The translations under genes were made by a program, and so were the position numbers. The notes beneath the pieces are model-generated. The model worked only from the letters and a program-made list of their open reading frames with translations. It was not told where the DNA came from and did no database searches. A DNA stretch of 38,867 nucleotides from assembly GCA_900320845.1 (NCBI GenBank), contig ONTS01000022.1, forward strand, positions 1-38,867, written 5' to 3'. Of this stretch, positions 25,125-33,050 are shown one piece after another (the stretch's first letter is position 1; each line of letters begins with the position of its first letter). The stretch comes from an uncultured Prevotellaceae bacterium. GTDB taxonomy: Bacteria > Bacteroidota > Bacteroidia > Bacteroidales > Bacteroidaceae.

Positions 25125-26183
25125 CTATATCTGTCTTGTGGCACACGACAGCATCCAGCTGTCTGCCAGCACCAGAGCGGTCATGGCTTCCACCACAGGT
25201 ACCACGCGCGGTGCCACACAAACATCGTGGCGGCCGCGCGGATGCAAAACGACATCGTCGCCGTACACATTCACCGTCGACTGGGGCTGCATGAGAGTGG
25301 GAATGGGCTTGAAAGCAACGCGGAAAACTATATTCTGACCATTGCTGATGCCGCCCTGTATGCCCCCGTCGTGGTTGGAAAGGAAAAGAGGAAAAAGGTC
25401 CCCATCCTCGTTAGCGTTCCCGTTAACGTTATCGTTATTTCTCTCATTCCCGTTCAACATATCATTATACTCGCTTCCGCGCTGGGCAGCTGCTGCGAAA
25501 CCTTCGCCCAGTTCGAAACCTTTCGCTGCAGGTATGCTGAGCATGGCGCTGCCGAGCATGGCATGGAGCTTTCCGAACTCTGGCTCACCCCACCCTACCG
25601 GCACACCACTTGCGACGCAACTGACAACGGCTCCTACGGTGTCGCCAGCCGCACGCACATCGGTCAGCATCTGTTCCACGACTCGGCTGTCGGCACACGC
25701 CACGCCGCCTATGGCTTCGACGCTCGCCGTTATGTTGATGCCTATCTGCCGCAGGACGAGTTTGGCAAGTGCTCCGGCTACCACACGGCTCAGCGTGGTG
25801 CGTGACGAGGCACGTCCGCCGCCGCGATAGTCGCGCATACCATACTTCTGCTGATAGGTAAAGTCGGCATGTGAGGGACGATACACGTCGCGCAGATGGG
25901 CATAGTCGTCGGGGCGCGCATCATGGTTTTCCACCATAAAGGCAATGGGCGCTCCTGTTGTCTTGCCTTCGAAGATGCCGCTCAGAAACTGCACCTTGTC
26001 TTCCTCTCTCCGTTGCGACGTACCAGCCCCTTGTGCGGGACGACGACGGTCGAGCTCTGCCTGCACAAAGGCGGTGTCGACCACGATACCAGAAGGCATG
26101 CCGTCGACCACCCCACCGATGCCCGGTCCGTGGCTCTCACCGAAAGTAGTGAGGCGAAAGAGCGTTCCAAACGTGTTGGACAT
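25125..26183 (-). CDS. aroC: Chorismate synthase with an Asn-rich insert
   Basis: A 352-residue enzyme that converts 5-enolpyruvylshikimate-3-phosphate to chorismate with reduced FMN, the last common step of aromatic biosynthesis. Clear signatures: FGESHGPGIGGVVDG (14-28), RRRPAQGAGTSQRREED (46-62), YRPSHADFTYQQKYG (101-115), DYRGGGRASSRTT (118-130) and NHDGGIQGGISNGQ (270-283). At 243-265, in the loop between GSEYND and the GGIQGG motif, lies an Asn-rich low-complexity insert (NNDNVNGNANEDGD) written by AACGNN hexamers; a related repeat fills the spacer just upstream of the gene. The loop is variable in the family, so activity need not suffer. It lies 48 bp after the SlyD-like gene and is probably co-transcribed with it. 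Confidence 0.95.
   Translation of the reverse strand: MSNTFGTLFRLTTFGESHGPGIGGVVDGMPSGIVVDTAFVQAELDRRRPAQGAGTSQRREEDKVQFLSGIFEGKTTGAPIAFMVENHDARPDDYAHLRDVYRPSHADFTYQQKYGMRDYRGGGRASSRTTLSRVVAGALAKLVLRQIGINITASVEAIGGVACADSRVVEQMLTDVRAAGDTVGAVVSCVASGVPVGWGEPEFGKLHAMLGSAMLSIPAAKGFELGEGFAAAAQRGSEYNDMLNGNERNNDNVNGNANEDGDLFPLFLSNHDGGIQGGISNGQNIVFRVAFKPIPTLMQPQSTVNVYGDDVVLHPRGRHDVCVAPRVVPVVEAMTALVLADSWMLSCATRQI
25409..25456. repeat. CGTTNN hexanucleotide repeat inside aroC
   Basis: Five CGTTNN units in a row at 25409-25438, then a 12-bp gap and a sixth unit at 25451. On the coding strand they read AACGNN, giving alternating Asn codons. Confidence 0.85.
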
Positions 26184-26199
26184 AACAAATGTTTATTCC

Positions 26200-26235
26200 C
26201 GTTAGCGTTGTCGTTGTCGTTAACGTTCCCGTTAC
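26200..26235. repeat. CGTTNN hexanucleotide repeat between the SlyD-like gene and aroC
   Basis: Six perfect CGTTNN units in a row (AG, GT, GT, AA, CC, AC as the last two bases). They start at the stop codon of the SlyD-like gene and fill most of the 48-bp spacer before aroC. Confidence 0.85.
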
Positions 26236-26828
26236 ATACAATGTCCGCAGCCGCAATGGTCTCCGTGGTGTTCGTGGTTGCACTCGTCACCGCAGCCAGT
26301 GCCACAACTTTCGCATCCGCAACCACAACCTTCGCCCGCCAGATGACGCACCAGGTGGTTGATTTCTTCTGCCGTAGCAGGGCGCGACTCGCTCACATGG
26401 CCCTTGAAACGCAGTGTCTTACCAGCCAACGGATGGTTGAGGTCAACGCGCACCGTGTCATCGCCGACGTTCAGCACCTCGGCAGGAAACACCTGACCTT
26501 CTTGGTTTTGCAGCGGGATGACAGCACCCACCTTCACGTGTTCGTCGTCAAACTTACCCTCGTCGCAGAACATTTCCTTTGCCAGATCGAGAACACGCTG
26601 CTCTTCGTATTCGCCATAGCCCTGCTCGGGGGTGAGAGTGAAGTCGAAGGTACCGCCCTGAAGCAGGTCTTTCACAGCCTCTTCAAAAGGCAGCAACGCT
26701 ACGCCGAAGCCGGTGATGAAACTGAAGGGGAGTTCTTCGGTGGTCTGCTCAACGAGCTGTTCGCCGTCGGGCTCTACAGTGCTGAGGTCATAGACCACGC
26801 TGATAAACTTGTTGTTATTGTCTTCCAT
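26232..26828 (-). CDS. SlyD-like FKBP-type peptidyl-prolyl isomerase
   Basis: A 198-residue cytoplasmic protein from ATG at 26828 (MEDNNNKFISVVYDL); the longer frame upstream contains the promoter. The FKBP part with its inserted chaperone flap spans about 8-150: PFSFITGFGVALLPFEEAVK, FTLTPEQGYGEYEE, and VDLNHPLAGKTLRFKGHV at 128-145, a hallmark of SlyD. Residues 168-197 are a Cys/His-rich tail (GCGCGCESCGTGCGDEC, then HEHHGDHCGCGHC), as in E. coli SlyD, where the tail binds nickel. It thus acts in folding and perhaps in metal storage or delivery. No hydrogenase or urease gene is near. Confidence 0.92.
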   Translation of the reverse strand: MEDNNNKFISVVYDLSTVEPDGEQLVEQTTEELPFSFITGFGVALLPFEEAVKDLLQGGTFDFTLTPEQGYGEYEEQRVLDLAKEMFCDEGKFDDEHVKVGAVIPLQNQEGQVFPAEVLNVGDDTVRVDLNHPLAGKTLRFKGHVSESRPATAEEINHLVRHLAGEGCGCGCESCGTGCGDECNHEHHGDHCGCGHCM

Positions 26829-26857
26829 GATATATAGTGTGTTTGTTTTTTGCCCGA

Positions 26858-26889
26858 CAAAGATAATCGTTTTGTCTGACATACACAAC
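26858..26889 (-). promoter_or_regulatory. Promoter of the SlyD-like gene and aroC
   Basis: TATCTTTG at 26865-26858, 20-bp spacer, GTTG at 26889-26886. The leader is about 25 nt, which supports the ATG at 26828. Confidence 0.6.
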
Positions 26890-27042
26890 CCCTTCCCCAT
26901 TTCCTCACACGATGCTCCTCTGCGCCACCCCATCTTCATGGCAAACAGGCACCTACGGATGGCCAAATGCACGAATTTTTATGGCTAAGAAACAACGCTG
27001 AGGCGCCACACACGCTACACTGCGTGCTTATCGGGCAAAATA

Positions 27043-27074
27043 TTTGTTGTTATGGTCGAAAAGGCATACCTTCG
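27043..27074 (+). promoter_or_regulatory. Promoter of tnaA
   Basis: TTTG at 27043-27046, a 20-bp spacer, and TACCTTCG at 27067-27074 (one mismatch to TAnnTTTG). The leader to the ATG at 27128 is about 48 nt; I see no tnaC-like leader peptide in it. Confidence 0.6.
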
Positions 27075-27127
27075 CCATGGTTAAAAAGTTTAACAAATCT
27101 ATTCCAACAACACAAAAACATATCATT

Positions 27128-28507
27128 ATGGAAATACCTTTTGCAGAAGCGTGGAAAATCAAGATGGTAGAACCGCTTCGTAAGAGTACCCGCGCCGAGC
27201 GCGAGCAGTGGCTCAAGGAAGCCCACTACAATGTCTTCCAGCTCAAGAGTGAACAAGTGTACATCGACCTGCTGACCGACAGTGGCACCGGTGCCATGAG
27301 CGACCGACAGTGGAGTGCACTGATGCTTGGCGACGAGAGCTACGCAGGCGCCACATCTTTCTACAAGTTTGAAGACACCGTGAAGCGCATCTTCGGCATG
27401 CCCTACGTCATCCCCACACACCAGGGACGTGCTGCCGAGAACGTGCTCTTCTCCTATCTCGTCAAGGAAGGCAACGTAGTGCCGGGCAACGCACACTTCG
27501 ACACTACCAAGGGACACATCGAAAGCCGCAAGGCTAAAGCCATCGATGTGACCACCGACGACGCCAAGAATACCCAGCTGGAAGTGCCCTTCAAGGGTAA
27601 TGTCAGCCTGGAGAAGCTGGAAAAGGTGCTCACTGAGAACAAAGGCAACGTGCCCTTCATGGTACTCACCGTCACCAACAACACCGTCGGCGGCCAGCCC
27701 GTATCGATGAAGAACATCAAGGAGACTTGCGAGCTGTGCCACAAGCATGGCATCCCCGTAGTGATGGACTCTGCACGCTTTGCCGAGAACGCCTACTTCA
27801 TCAAGACACGCGAAGAAGGCTATGCCGATAAGAGCATCAAGGAGATAGCACTGGAGATGTACACCCACGTCGATGCCATGACAATGTCTGCCAAGAAGGA
27901 CGGTCTGGTGAACATGGGTGGCTTCATCGCCATGCGCAACAAGGAGTGGTACGAGGGCGCCAAGCTCTTCTGCATCCCCTTCGAGGGTTACATCACCTAT
28001 GGTGGCATGAACGGACGCGACCTCAACGCACTGGCAGTGGGCCTCGACGAGAACACTGAGTTCGACATGCTTGACACCCGCATCCGCCAGGTGGCTTACC
28101 TCGCCAGCCTGCTCGACGAGTACGGTATCCCCTATCAGCGTCCCGCCGGTGGACACGCCATCTTCGTTGACGCCGACAAGGTGCTCGACCAGATACCTAA
28201 GGAAGAGTTCCCCGCACAGACTCTGACCTGCGAACTGTACCTTGAAGCCGGCATCCGTGCCTGCGAAATAGGCTACATGCTCGCCGACCGCGACCCCGTG
28301 ACACGCGAGAATCGTTTCGGAGGCCTCGATCTGCTGCGTCTCTGCATACCGCGCCGCGTATACACCGACAACCACATGAAGGTGATCGCTGCCGCACTGA
28401 AGAACGTCTACGACCGTCGTCAGGAAGTGACACGCGGCGTCGCCATTGAGTGGGAAGCTCCCCTCATGCGACACTTCACCGTACAGCTCAAACGTCTGGG
28501 CGAATAA
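27128..28507 (+). CDS. tnaA: Tryptophanase (tryptophan indole-lyase)
   Basis: A 459-residue PLP enzyme that splits tryptophan into indole, pyruvate and ammonia. I chose ATG at 27128 (MEIPFAEAWKIKMVEP) because the promoter lies upstream of it. Family motifs: YIDLLTDSGTGAMSD (45-59), THQGRAAEN (97-105), VMDSARFAENAYFIK (212-226), MSAKKDGLVNMGG with the PLP lysine at 257, YGGMNGRDL and GGHAIFVDADKVL. SARFAENAYFIK and the CELYLEAGIRACEIG segment fit tryptophanase better than the closely related tyrosine phenol-lyase. No tryptophan permease or tnaC is beside it. Indole from this gene would be a cell signal and, in a host, a metabolite of note. Confidence 0.93.
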   Translation: MEIPFAEAWKIKMVEPLRKSTRAEREQWLKEAHYNVFQLKSEQVYIDLLTDSGTGAMSDRQWSALMLGDESYAGATSFYKFEDTVKRIFGMPYVIPTHQGRAAENVLFSYLVKEGNVVPGNAHFDTTKGHIESRKAKAIDVTTDDAKNTQLEVPFKGNVSLEKLEKVLTENKGNVPFMVLTVTNNTVGGQPVSMKNIKETCELCHKHGIPVVMDSARFAENAYFIKTREEGYADKSIKEIALEMYTHVDAMTMSAKKDGLVNMGGFIAMRNKEWYEGAKLFCIPFEGYITYGGMNGRDLNALAVGLDENTEFDMLDTRIRQVAYLASLLDEYGIPYQRPAGGHAIFVDADKVLDQIPKEEFPAQTLTCELYLEAGIRACEIGYMLADRDPVTRENRFGGLDLLRLCIPRRVYTDNHMKVIAAALKNVYDRRQEVTRGVAIEWEAPLMRHFTVQLKRLGE

Positions 28508-28536
28508 CAGACAACTGTTGCTGTACAAGCATACAC

Positions 28537-28574
28537 AAAAAATGGAGCCCTGAGCAATCAAGACTCCATTTTTC
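28537..28574 (+). terminator. Intrinsic terminator of tnaA
   Basis: AAAAATGGAG pairs with CTCCATTTTT around a 16-nt loop, with a T-run on the plus strand. Confidence 0.8.
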
Positions 28575-28729
28575 GTGCTTATATATAAATATGGTGTAGA
28601 CGGTAGAAAGGGACAATCGATTTATTTATCAGCTCACTCCACTGCAACCTGCAGAAATCGTTGCAATGCGCTCGCATCCCGTTCATTTGCCTTTTTTCGT
28701 CTGAATGGTATCGGCGTTGCGTTTGCTGT

Positions 28730-29185
28730 TTACCAGTTCAGCTTGTCCTGCAGGATAGTGCCGTCAGTCATCGGGCTGTCAGTCTCGGTGAAGGCATTGG
28801 CTTTGTACTGTATGCAGAGCATGGTGAGGTTTTCGCTACCTGTATTCTTCAACGCTCTCTTTCCGTCGGGTGCCACGCGGATGATGGTACCTTCGCTGAC
28901 GGGGAAGATGTCGCCGTCAACCTGGTACTGGCCTTCGCCTTTCAGGATGATGTACAGCTCTTCGTGTGTCTTATGTGTGTGCAGGAATCCACTGTCCTGT
29001 CCCGGCACCAGCGTCTGGAAGCTCAACTCGCTGCCTGTGGCGCCTACTGCCTGACCGGCAAAGACCTTGCCTTTCAGCACAAAGTCGGGACCCATGGGAA
29101 GCTCGTGTTCAATAATCTCGTGGAGCTTGCCTACATTGACAGCAGTATAATTTGCTCCGGTCTTGATAGTTTCTGTCTTTTTCAT
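28730..29185 (-). CDS. Small cupin-domain protein
   Basis: A 151-residue single-domain cupin from ATG at 29185 (MKKTETIKTGANYTAV). The metal-binding first motif is FLHTHKTHEELYIILKGEG, with H69, H71, E75 or E76; the second motif region is EGTIIRVAPDGKRALKNTGS, where the usual His before the end is replaced, so the metal site may be incomplete. The conserved VPGQDSGFLHTH shape is that of cytosolic cupins without a known substrate. It lies 35 bp after the MBOAT gene on the same strand and may belong to that operon, though no functional link is evident. Confidence 0.85.
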   Translation of the reverse strand: MKKTETIKTGANYTAVNVGKLHEIIEHELPMGPDFVLKGKVFAGQAVGATGSELSFQTLVPGQDSGFLHTHKTHEELYIILKGEGQYQVDGDIFPVSEGTIIRVAPDGKRALKNTGSENLTMLCIQYKANAFTETDSPMTDGTILQDKLNW

Positions 29186-29220
29186 GAGAGTTTTGTTTTT
29201 GGTTTTTATGTTTTCTCGTT

Positions 29221-30765
29221 TCAGAACTGGAAGTATATGAACGGCTGTATGTCGCTGCTCTTCACCTGTATGATGAGGAATATCACGGCAGCGAGTATCA
29301 CTGCGCATGTCACTACGCCACACTTGTTGAGCATTCGTATGATGGCTTCTTGCCAACTGTCGGGCAGGAAGTGGCTGAGCATGCCTATGCCGATGAAGGC
29401 GAACACGATGGGATAACCTTCTATGACTTGCATGAACAATTCGGGATGCAGCTGTGTGAAGAGCTGGTGGAACTGTGCCATGATGTTTTCGTACGACGTA
29501 TTGCGGAAGAGTATCCACGTGAGGAGCACGAAGTGGAAGGTAAGCAGTGCTGCTCCCACGCGTTTCCATCCGCGGCTTCGATAGTTCTTGTCGTGGTGGC
29601 AGTGATCAGAGCGCCAATATTTATGAAATGCTGTGGCAAAGCCGTGCGTCATACCCCAGATCACATAGTTGAGTGCTGCGCCGTGCCATAGTCCGCACAG
29701 CGTCATGGTAAACCACTGGTTGAAATACTGCCGCCACTTCTTGCATCGGTTTCCGCCCAGCGAGATGTACACATAGTCGCGTATCCATGAAGAGAGTGAT
29801 ATGTGCCAGCGGCGCCAGAAGTCAGAAATGCTCTCTGCCTTGTAGGGTGCATTGAAGTTCATGGGGAAGCGGAAGCCCAGCAGCAAGGCTATACCTATAG
29901 CCATATCGCTGTAACCCGAGAAGTCGCAATATATCTGTATGGCGTAGCCGTAGAGTCCGAGCAGGTTTTCTATACCTGTGTACAGGCTCGGGTCGTCGAA
30001 GATGCGATCGACGAAGTTCAGTGAGATGTAGTCAGATATGACGGCTTTCTTCAGCAATCCGATAATGATAAAGTAGATTCCGCGCGAAAACATCTCCCTT
30101 GTTATCCTCAGCGGCTGCCGTATCTGTGGTATGAAGTCGGTGGCGCGCACGATAGGTCCTGCCACAAGCTGCGGGAAGAACGACACGTAGAAGGCGTAGT
30201 CGAGCAGCGAGTCAAGGGGTTTGAGCTTGCCGCGGTAGATGTCTATGGTGTAGCTCAGGCTCTGGAAGGTGAAGAACGATATACCCACGGGCAGGAAGAT
30301 GTCCCAGGGCTGGAAATTGTTACCCACCATAGCAGACCACATGCCGGCGAAGAAGTTGGTATACTTGAAGTAGAAGAGCAGTCCGAGGTCGATGATGAGC
30401 GACAGTGCCACGAGCATCTTAGCCAGTGTGAAGCCCTTGTTGGCCTCTGGTGCAGACGCTTCAGGCGCTTCGGCGGGGTTTTCTGCCAGCTCTTTTCTCC
30501 TCACCTTAGCTATGGCTTTGGCTATGAAGAAGTCGCTCACCGTCACCAATGCCAGCAAGTAGAAGTAGTGTCCGCTGCTCTTGTAGTAGAAGAAGTAGGA
30601 GAACAGCGTCACAAACAGCAGGCGTGCCACGGGGCGACGACGCAGTTTCATATAGACGAAGGCAAAGCCAAAGAACAGCCACAGGAACAGGCCGCTGCTG
30701 AATATCATCGGCTGTGTGGGGTCGTAGACAAACTGATGAAAGAAATTATGGAAGAAGTCGGACAT
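29221..30765 (-). CDS. MBOAT-family O-acyltransferase (AlgI/DltB-like)
   Basis: A 514-residue inner-membrane protein with about eleven hydrophobic segments. Signatures are LPVGISFFTFQSLSYTIDIY (159-178), FFPQLVAGPIVRATDFIPQI (197-214), YCDFSGYSDMAIGIALLLGF (279-298), FWRRWHISLSSWIRDYVYIS (316-335, H321) and LCGLWHGAALNYVIWG with the invariant His 361. An Ala/Pro/Glu-rich linker lies at 93-110. AlgI-type proteins carry acyl groups across the membrane and pass them to a periplasmic partner, here probably the SGNH protein encoded 63 bp upstream. The target could be a surface polysaccharide; it need not be the one made by the operon at 13320-24850. Confidence 0.92.
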   Translation of the reverse strand: MSDFFHNFFHQFVYDPTQPMIFSSGLFLWLFFGFAFVYMKLRRRPVARLLFVTLFSYFFYYKSSGHYFYLLALVTVSDFFIAKAIAKVRRKELAENPAEAPEASAPEANKGFTLAKMLVALSLIIDLGLLFYFKYTNFFAGMWSAMVGNNFQPWDIFLPVGISFFTFQSLSYTIDIYRGKLKPLDSLLDYAFYVSFFPQLVAGPIVRATDFIPQIRQPLRITREMFSRGIYFIIIGLLKKAVISDYISLNFVDRIFDDPSLYTGIENLLGLYGYAIQIYCDFSGYSDMAIGIALLLGFRFPMNFNAPYKAESISDFWRRWHISLSSWIRDYVYISLGGNRCKKWRQYFNQWFTMTLCGLWHGAALNYVIWGMTHGFATAFHKYWRSDHCHHDKNYRSRGWKRVGAALLTFHFVLLTWILFRNTSYENIMAQFHQLFTQLHPELFMQVIEGYPIVFAFIGIGMLSHFLPDSWQEAIIRMLNKCGVVTCAVILAAVIFLIIQVKSSDIQPFIYFQF

Positions 30766-30828
30766 TATGTGTGAATTGACGGGTGGACAAGGTTTGCTAA
30801 TAGGTCTCTTATGGTTATAGCGTTGCTG

Positions 30829-32211
30829 TTAGTCTTTCTTTGACTTTCTGCCGAGCCACATCTCGTAGTTTTCGTATCCTACGCGTATGGCGTCGAAAAG
30901 GTATTTGGACAGTTCCTTACCGCCCTCGAAGTTGATATGTGTGAAGTCTTTAGCAGCCAATTTGCGGTCGACGAGTTTTGCCATACTGCCCTTTCCTCCC
31001 ATTGCTTTGAAGAGGTTGAAGAAAGCCATCTTTCCGTCGGCAGCCATCTTCTGCTGACTGACGATGAGTTCCTCCACGCCTTTCATCGTAGTGATGCCGT
31101 TGGCGGTGCGCTGGTCGCGGTCGCTCACGCTGACGATGAGGAAGCCGGCGTCGGGGAAAGCCTCATGCAGGTGGTCTACCACGCCCTGCATCTTCTTCAT
31201 GTAGGCATCGTAGCTTGCCTGAGTACCCTTGGTGTTGGCTACGTTCAGGCCGAAGTGTATCACAAAGAGGTCGATGGGTCTGAGCTGGGCAAAGTCCTTC
31301 AGCGTTGCCATCGGCACGTTGGCGATGGTAAATCCTGCCGAGCCGCGCATGCTGTAGTTGTCAAGCACTATGCCGCGCGTGCCCTCCAGTGCCACGCCGT
31401 AGAGCACGTTCTTGCCCTGCAGATGACTGAAGGTGTGGCGTATGCGGCTTGCCTTGCCTTCTGTGGTAAATGCCTGCACTTTATCGGCTGCCGAGAGGCT
31501 TCTGGAACGCGCCTCACCTTCGCCCAGTGTCGTCGTCACCTGTATGCCTCCCGAGGTGCGGAGCAGCATCTGTGCGCGCTGCCACTGCTTGGCGTGGGGA
31601 TAGCGTTCGGTGCCTTTGGTGTCGAGTGTGGCGCCTTCCGTGGGCAGGAAGTAGCGCTGATTCAGTCCTTGAAGGGCGGCATCAAACGGACTCTTCACCA
31701 CCGAGAACTCACTGATACCTTTATAACTCTGCTGTATGCTCTGACGGAATCCCTTGTTGAAGGTGCTTCCAGCGTCTATCCATCCAGGTCCTTCACCACC
31801 GAAGTGTGCCTGCAGCTGTTCGCGCAGGTCGCAGGTGAAAATGTCGCCCTCGATGAACGAGTCGCCGAAGTAGGCTATACGCACGGGGCGGGCTATGCTC
31901 TTGTTCAGGAAGAGGGCTTTATACAGCGGTGCCATGCCCATGCCCGAGGCACCGGCATAGTCTTCTATCAGCGTCATGCCCTTGGGCACGTCCACATAAT
32001 AGTTGTTGTCGTCTTCCACCACTTCTGCAGCAGCCTTGGCAGTGTCGCTCACCACCGTTGTCTCCTCGCCCGAGCCAAACAGGTCGGAAAGGATGTTGAC
32101 GCGGCGAAGCTCGGTGCCAAACAAAGTGATCTTGGGAAGAAAATGCAGCAGAAGCAGTATAGCTATGGTGATAGCCACCAATTGAAAGGTGCGTTTAGTA
32201 CCAGTATTCAT
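30829..32211 (-). CDS. SGNH/GDSL-type periplasmic acyltransferase partner
   Basis: A 460-residue protein with one N-terminal membrane segment (about 9-26) and a periplasmic rest. Block I is AYFGDSFIEGD with the nucleophile in GDS (116-118), block III is VIHFGLNVAN, and block V is KDFTHINFEGG with D422 and H425, so the Ser-Asp-His triad is complete. Many Bacteroidetes have such an SGNH gene next to an MBOAT gene, as alginate acetylation systems do with AlgJ/AlgX. I infer that it places acetyl groups, delivered by the MBOAT protein, on a glycan. It is the first gene of this operon and has a near-perfect promoter. Confidence 0.87.
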   Translation of the reverse strand: MNTGTKRTFQLVAITIAILLLLHFLPKITLFGTELRRVNILSDLFGSGEETTVVSDTAKAAAEVVEDDNNYYVDVPKGMTLIEDYAGASGMGMAPLYKALFLNKSIARPVRIAYFGDSFIEGDIFTCDLREQLQAHFGGEGPGWIDAGSTFNKGFRQSIQQSYKGISEFSVVKSPFDAALQGLNQRYFLPTEGATLDTKGTERYPHAKQWQRAQMLLRTSGGIQVTTTLGEGEARSRSLSAADKVQAFTTEGKASRIRHTFSHLQGKNVLYGVALEGTRGIVLDNYSMRGSAGFTIANVPMATLKDFAQLRPIDLFVIHFGLNVANTKGTQASYDAYMKKMQGVVDHLHEAFPDAGFLIVSVSDRDQRTANGITTMKGVEELIVSQQKMAADGKMAFFNLFKAMGGKGSMAKLVDRKLAAKDFTHINFEGGKELSKYLFDAIRVGYENYEMWLGRKSKKD

Positions 32212-32266
32212 ACTATGTCAATAGGTATTTCGGGAGTGTGGAAGTGGAGGTTGTTTCACTAAAGTG

Positions 32267-32297
32267 CAAAGATACTGACAGAATGGGGATGTACAAA
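32267..32297 (-). promoter_or_regulatory. Promoter of the SGNH-MBOAT operon
   Basis: TTTG at 32297-32294, a 19-bp spacer and TATCTTTG at 32274-32267. The leader is about 50 nt. Confidence 0.72.
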
Positions 32298-32503
32298 AAA
32301 TGAAGCACAGAAAATCAACTATTTTTTCACCCCATCATTTTCCGTCTTTTTCCACTATCAAACAGCACAGCCTGTCCACTCATCGTCGGCAGAGGCTAAC
32401 ACCCTCGGCACGGGTTTTCGGTCCTGTTACAAAATAATGGCGTAGTCTATACCGTGACGAATGCCCATATCGAACCTTTCTGGATCCACACGGCGTGACA
32501 CGG

Positions 32504-32974
32504 CTATCCGTTGTCTATCAGCCTCTTCAGCTGCTCGTACGTCGGTATGTCTTTCAGCTGGCGATAGGTCATGCTGTGGGTGTCAAGCAGGAAACACATG
32601 TGCTGCATTCCGTTGCTGAGCATCAGACAGCGCACGTGTAGCTGCTGGTTGTAGTCCGCCACCTGATCGAACACCTTGCGCGTCAGGGCTATCGTTGGGG
32701 CCTTATACTCCACCACTACCTCTGGCTGCAGCTGCCGGTTGTAAACCACAGTATCTGCACGCAGCTGCTTGGCACCGATGCTGATGCGCACCTCGTTGCC
32801 CATCAGCGACAGGGGGTAGCCCAGATGGCCGGCAAGGTAGTGCACAAAGTGCTGGCGCACCCACTCCTCGGGCGTCAGCGCCACATAGCGGCGGCGCAGC
32901 ACATCGTATATCTGTGTGCGGCCACGATGCTCACGTACATTTATTGCATAGGGAGGAAGTGATAATTGTTCCAT
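32504..32974 (-). CDS. HsdR_N-type PD-(D/E)xK nuclease-fold protein
   Basis: A 156-residue protein from ATG at 32974 (MEQLSLPPYAINVREHRGRT). It is the short stand-alone form of the N-terminal domain of type I restriction HsdR proteins: YVALTPEEWVRQHFVHYL, then LRADTVVY with D74 and PEVVVEYKAP with E89 and K91, the D...ExK triad of the PD-(D/E)xK fold. No hsdM, hsdS or helicase domain is present, so it is not a restriction system. Many Bacteroidetes carry this gene divergent from holA, as here, and its job is unknown; a DNA repair or replication role is a guess from that neighbour. Confidence 0.82.
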   Translation of the reverse strand: MEQLSLPPYAINVREHRGRTQIYDVLRRRYVALTPEEWVRQHFVHYLAGHLGYPLSLMGNEVRISIGAKQLRADTVVYNRQLQPEVVVEYKAPTIALTRKVFDQVADYNQQLHVRCLMLSNGMQHMCFLLDTHSMTYRQLKDIPTYEQLKRLIDNG

Positions 32975-32980
32975 AATGTG

Positions 32981-33025
32981 TAACTTTGCCTGCCTGAGGG
33001 ACACGTGTCCCGAAACGCAAAAGTA
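32981..33025. promoter_or_regulatory. Divergent promoter region with a 14-bp palindrome
   Basis: TAACTTTG at 32981-32988 faces holA and TACTTTTG at 33025-33018 faces the HsdR_N-like gene; neither has a clean -33. Between them the perfect palindrome GGGACACGTGTCCC (32998-33011) may be an operator. Confidence 0.45.
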
Positions 33026-33050
33026 CACATCTATAGCGAAAAACGAAAGC

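Noticed and set aside
25896-26837. 313-codon plus-strand frame across aroC and the SlyD-like gene
   Set aside because: It crosses two real genes and their spacer and has no motifs.
27050-28561. 503-codon open frame opposite tnaA
   Set aside because: The plus-strand frame has all tryptophanase motifs; the antisense frame is a by-product of its codon use and has no start signal or recognisable domain.
30937-32262. 441-codon open frame opposite the SGNH gene
   Set aside because: The minus-strand frame has the SGNH motifs and a promoter; the other is low-complexity and unlike any protein I know.
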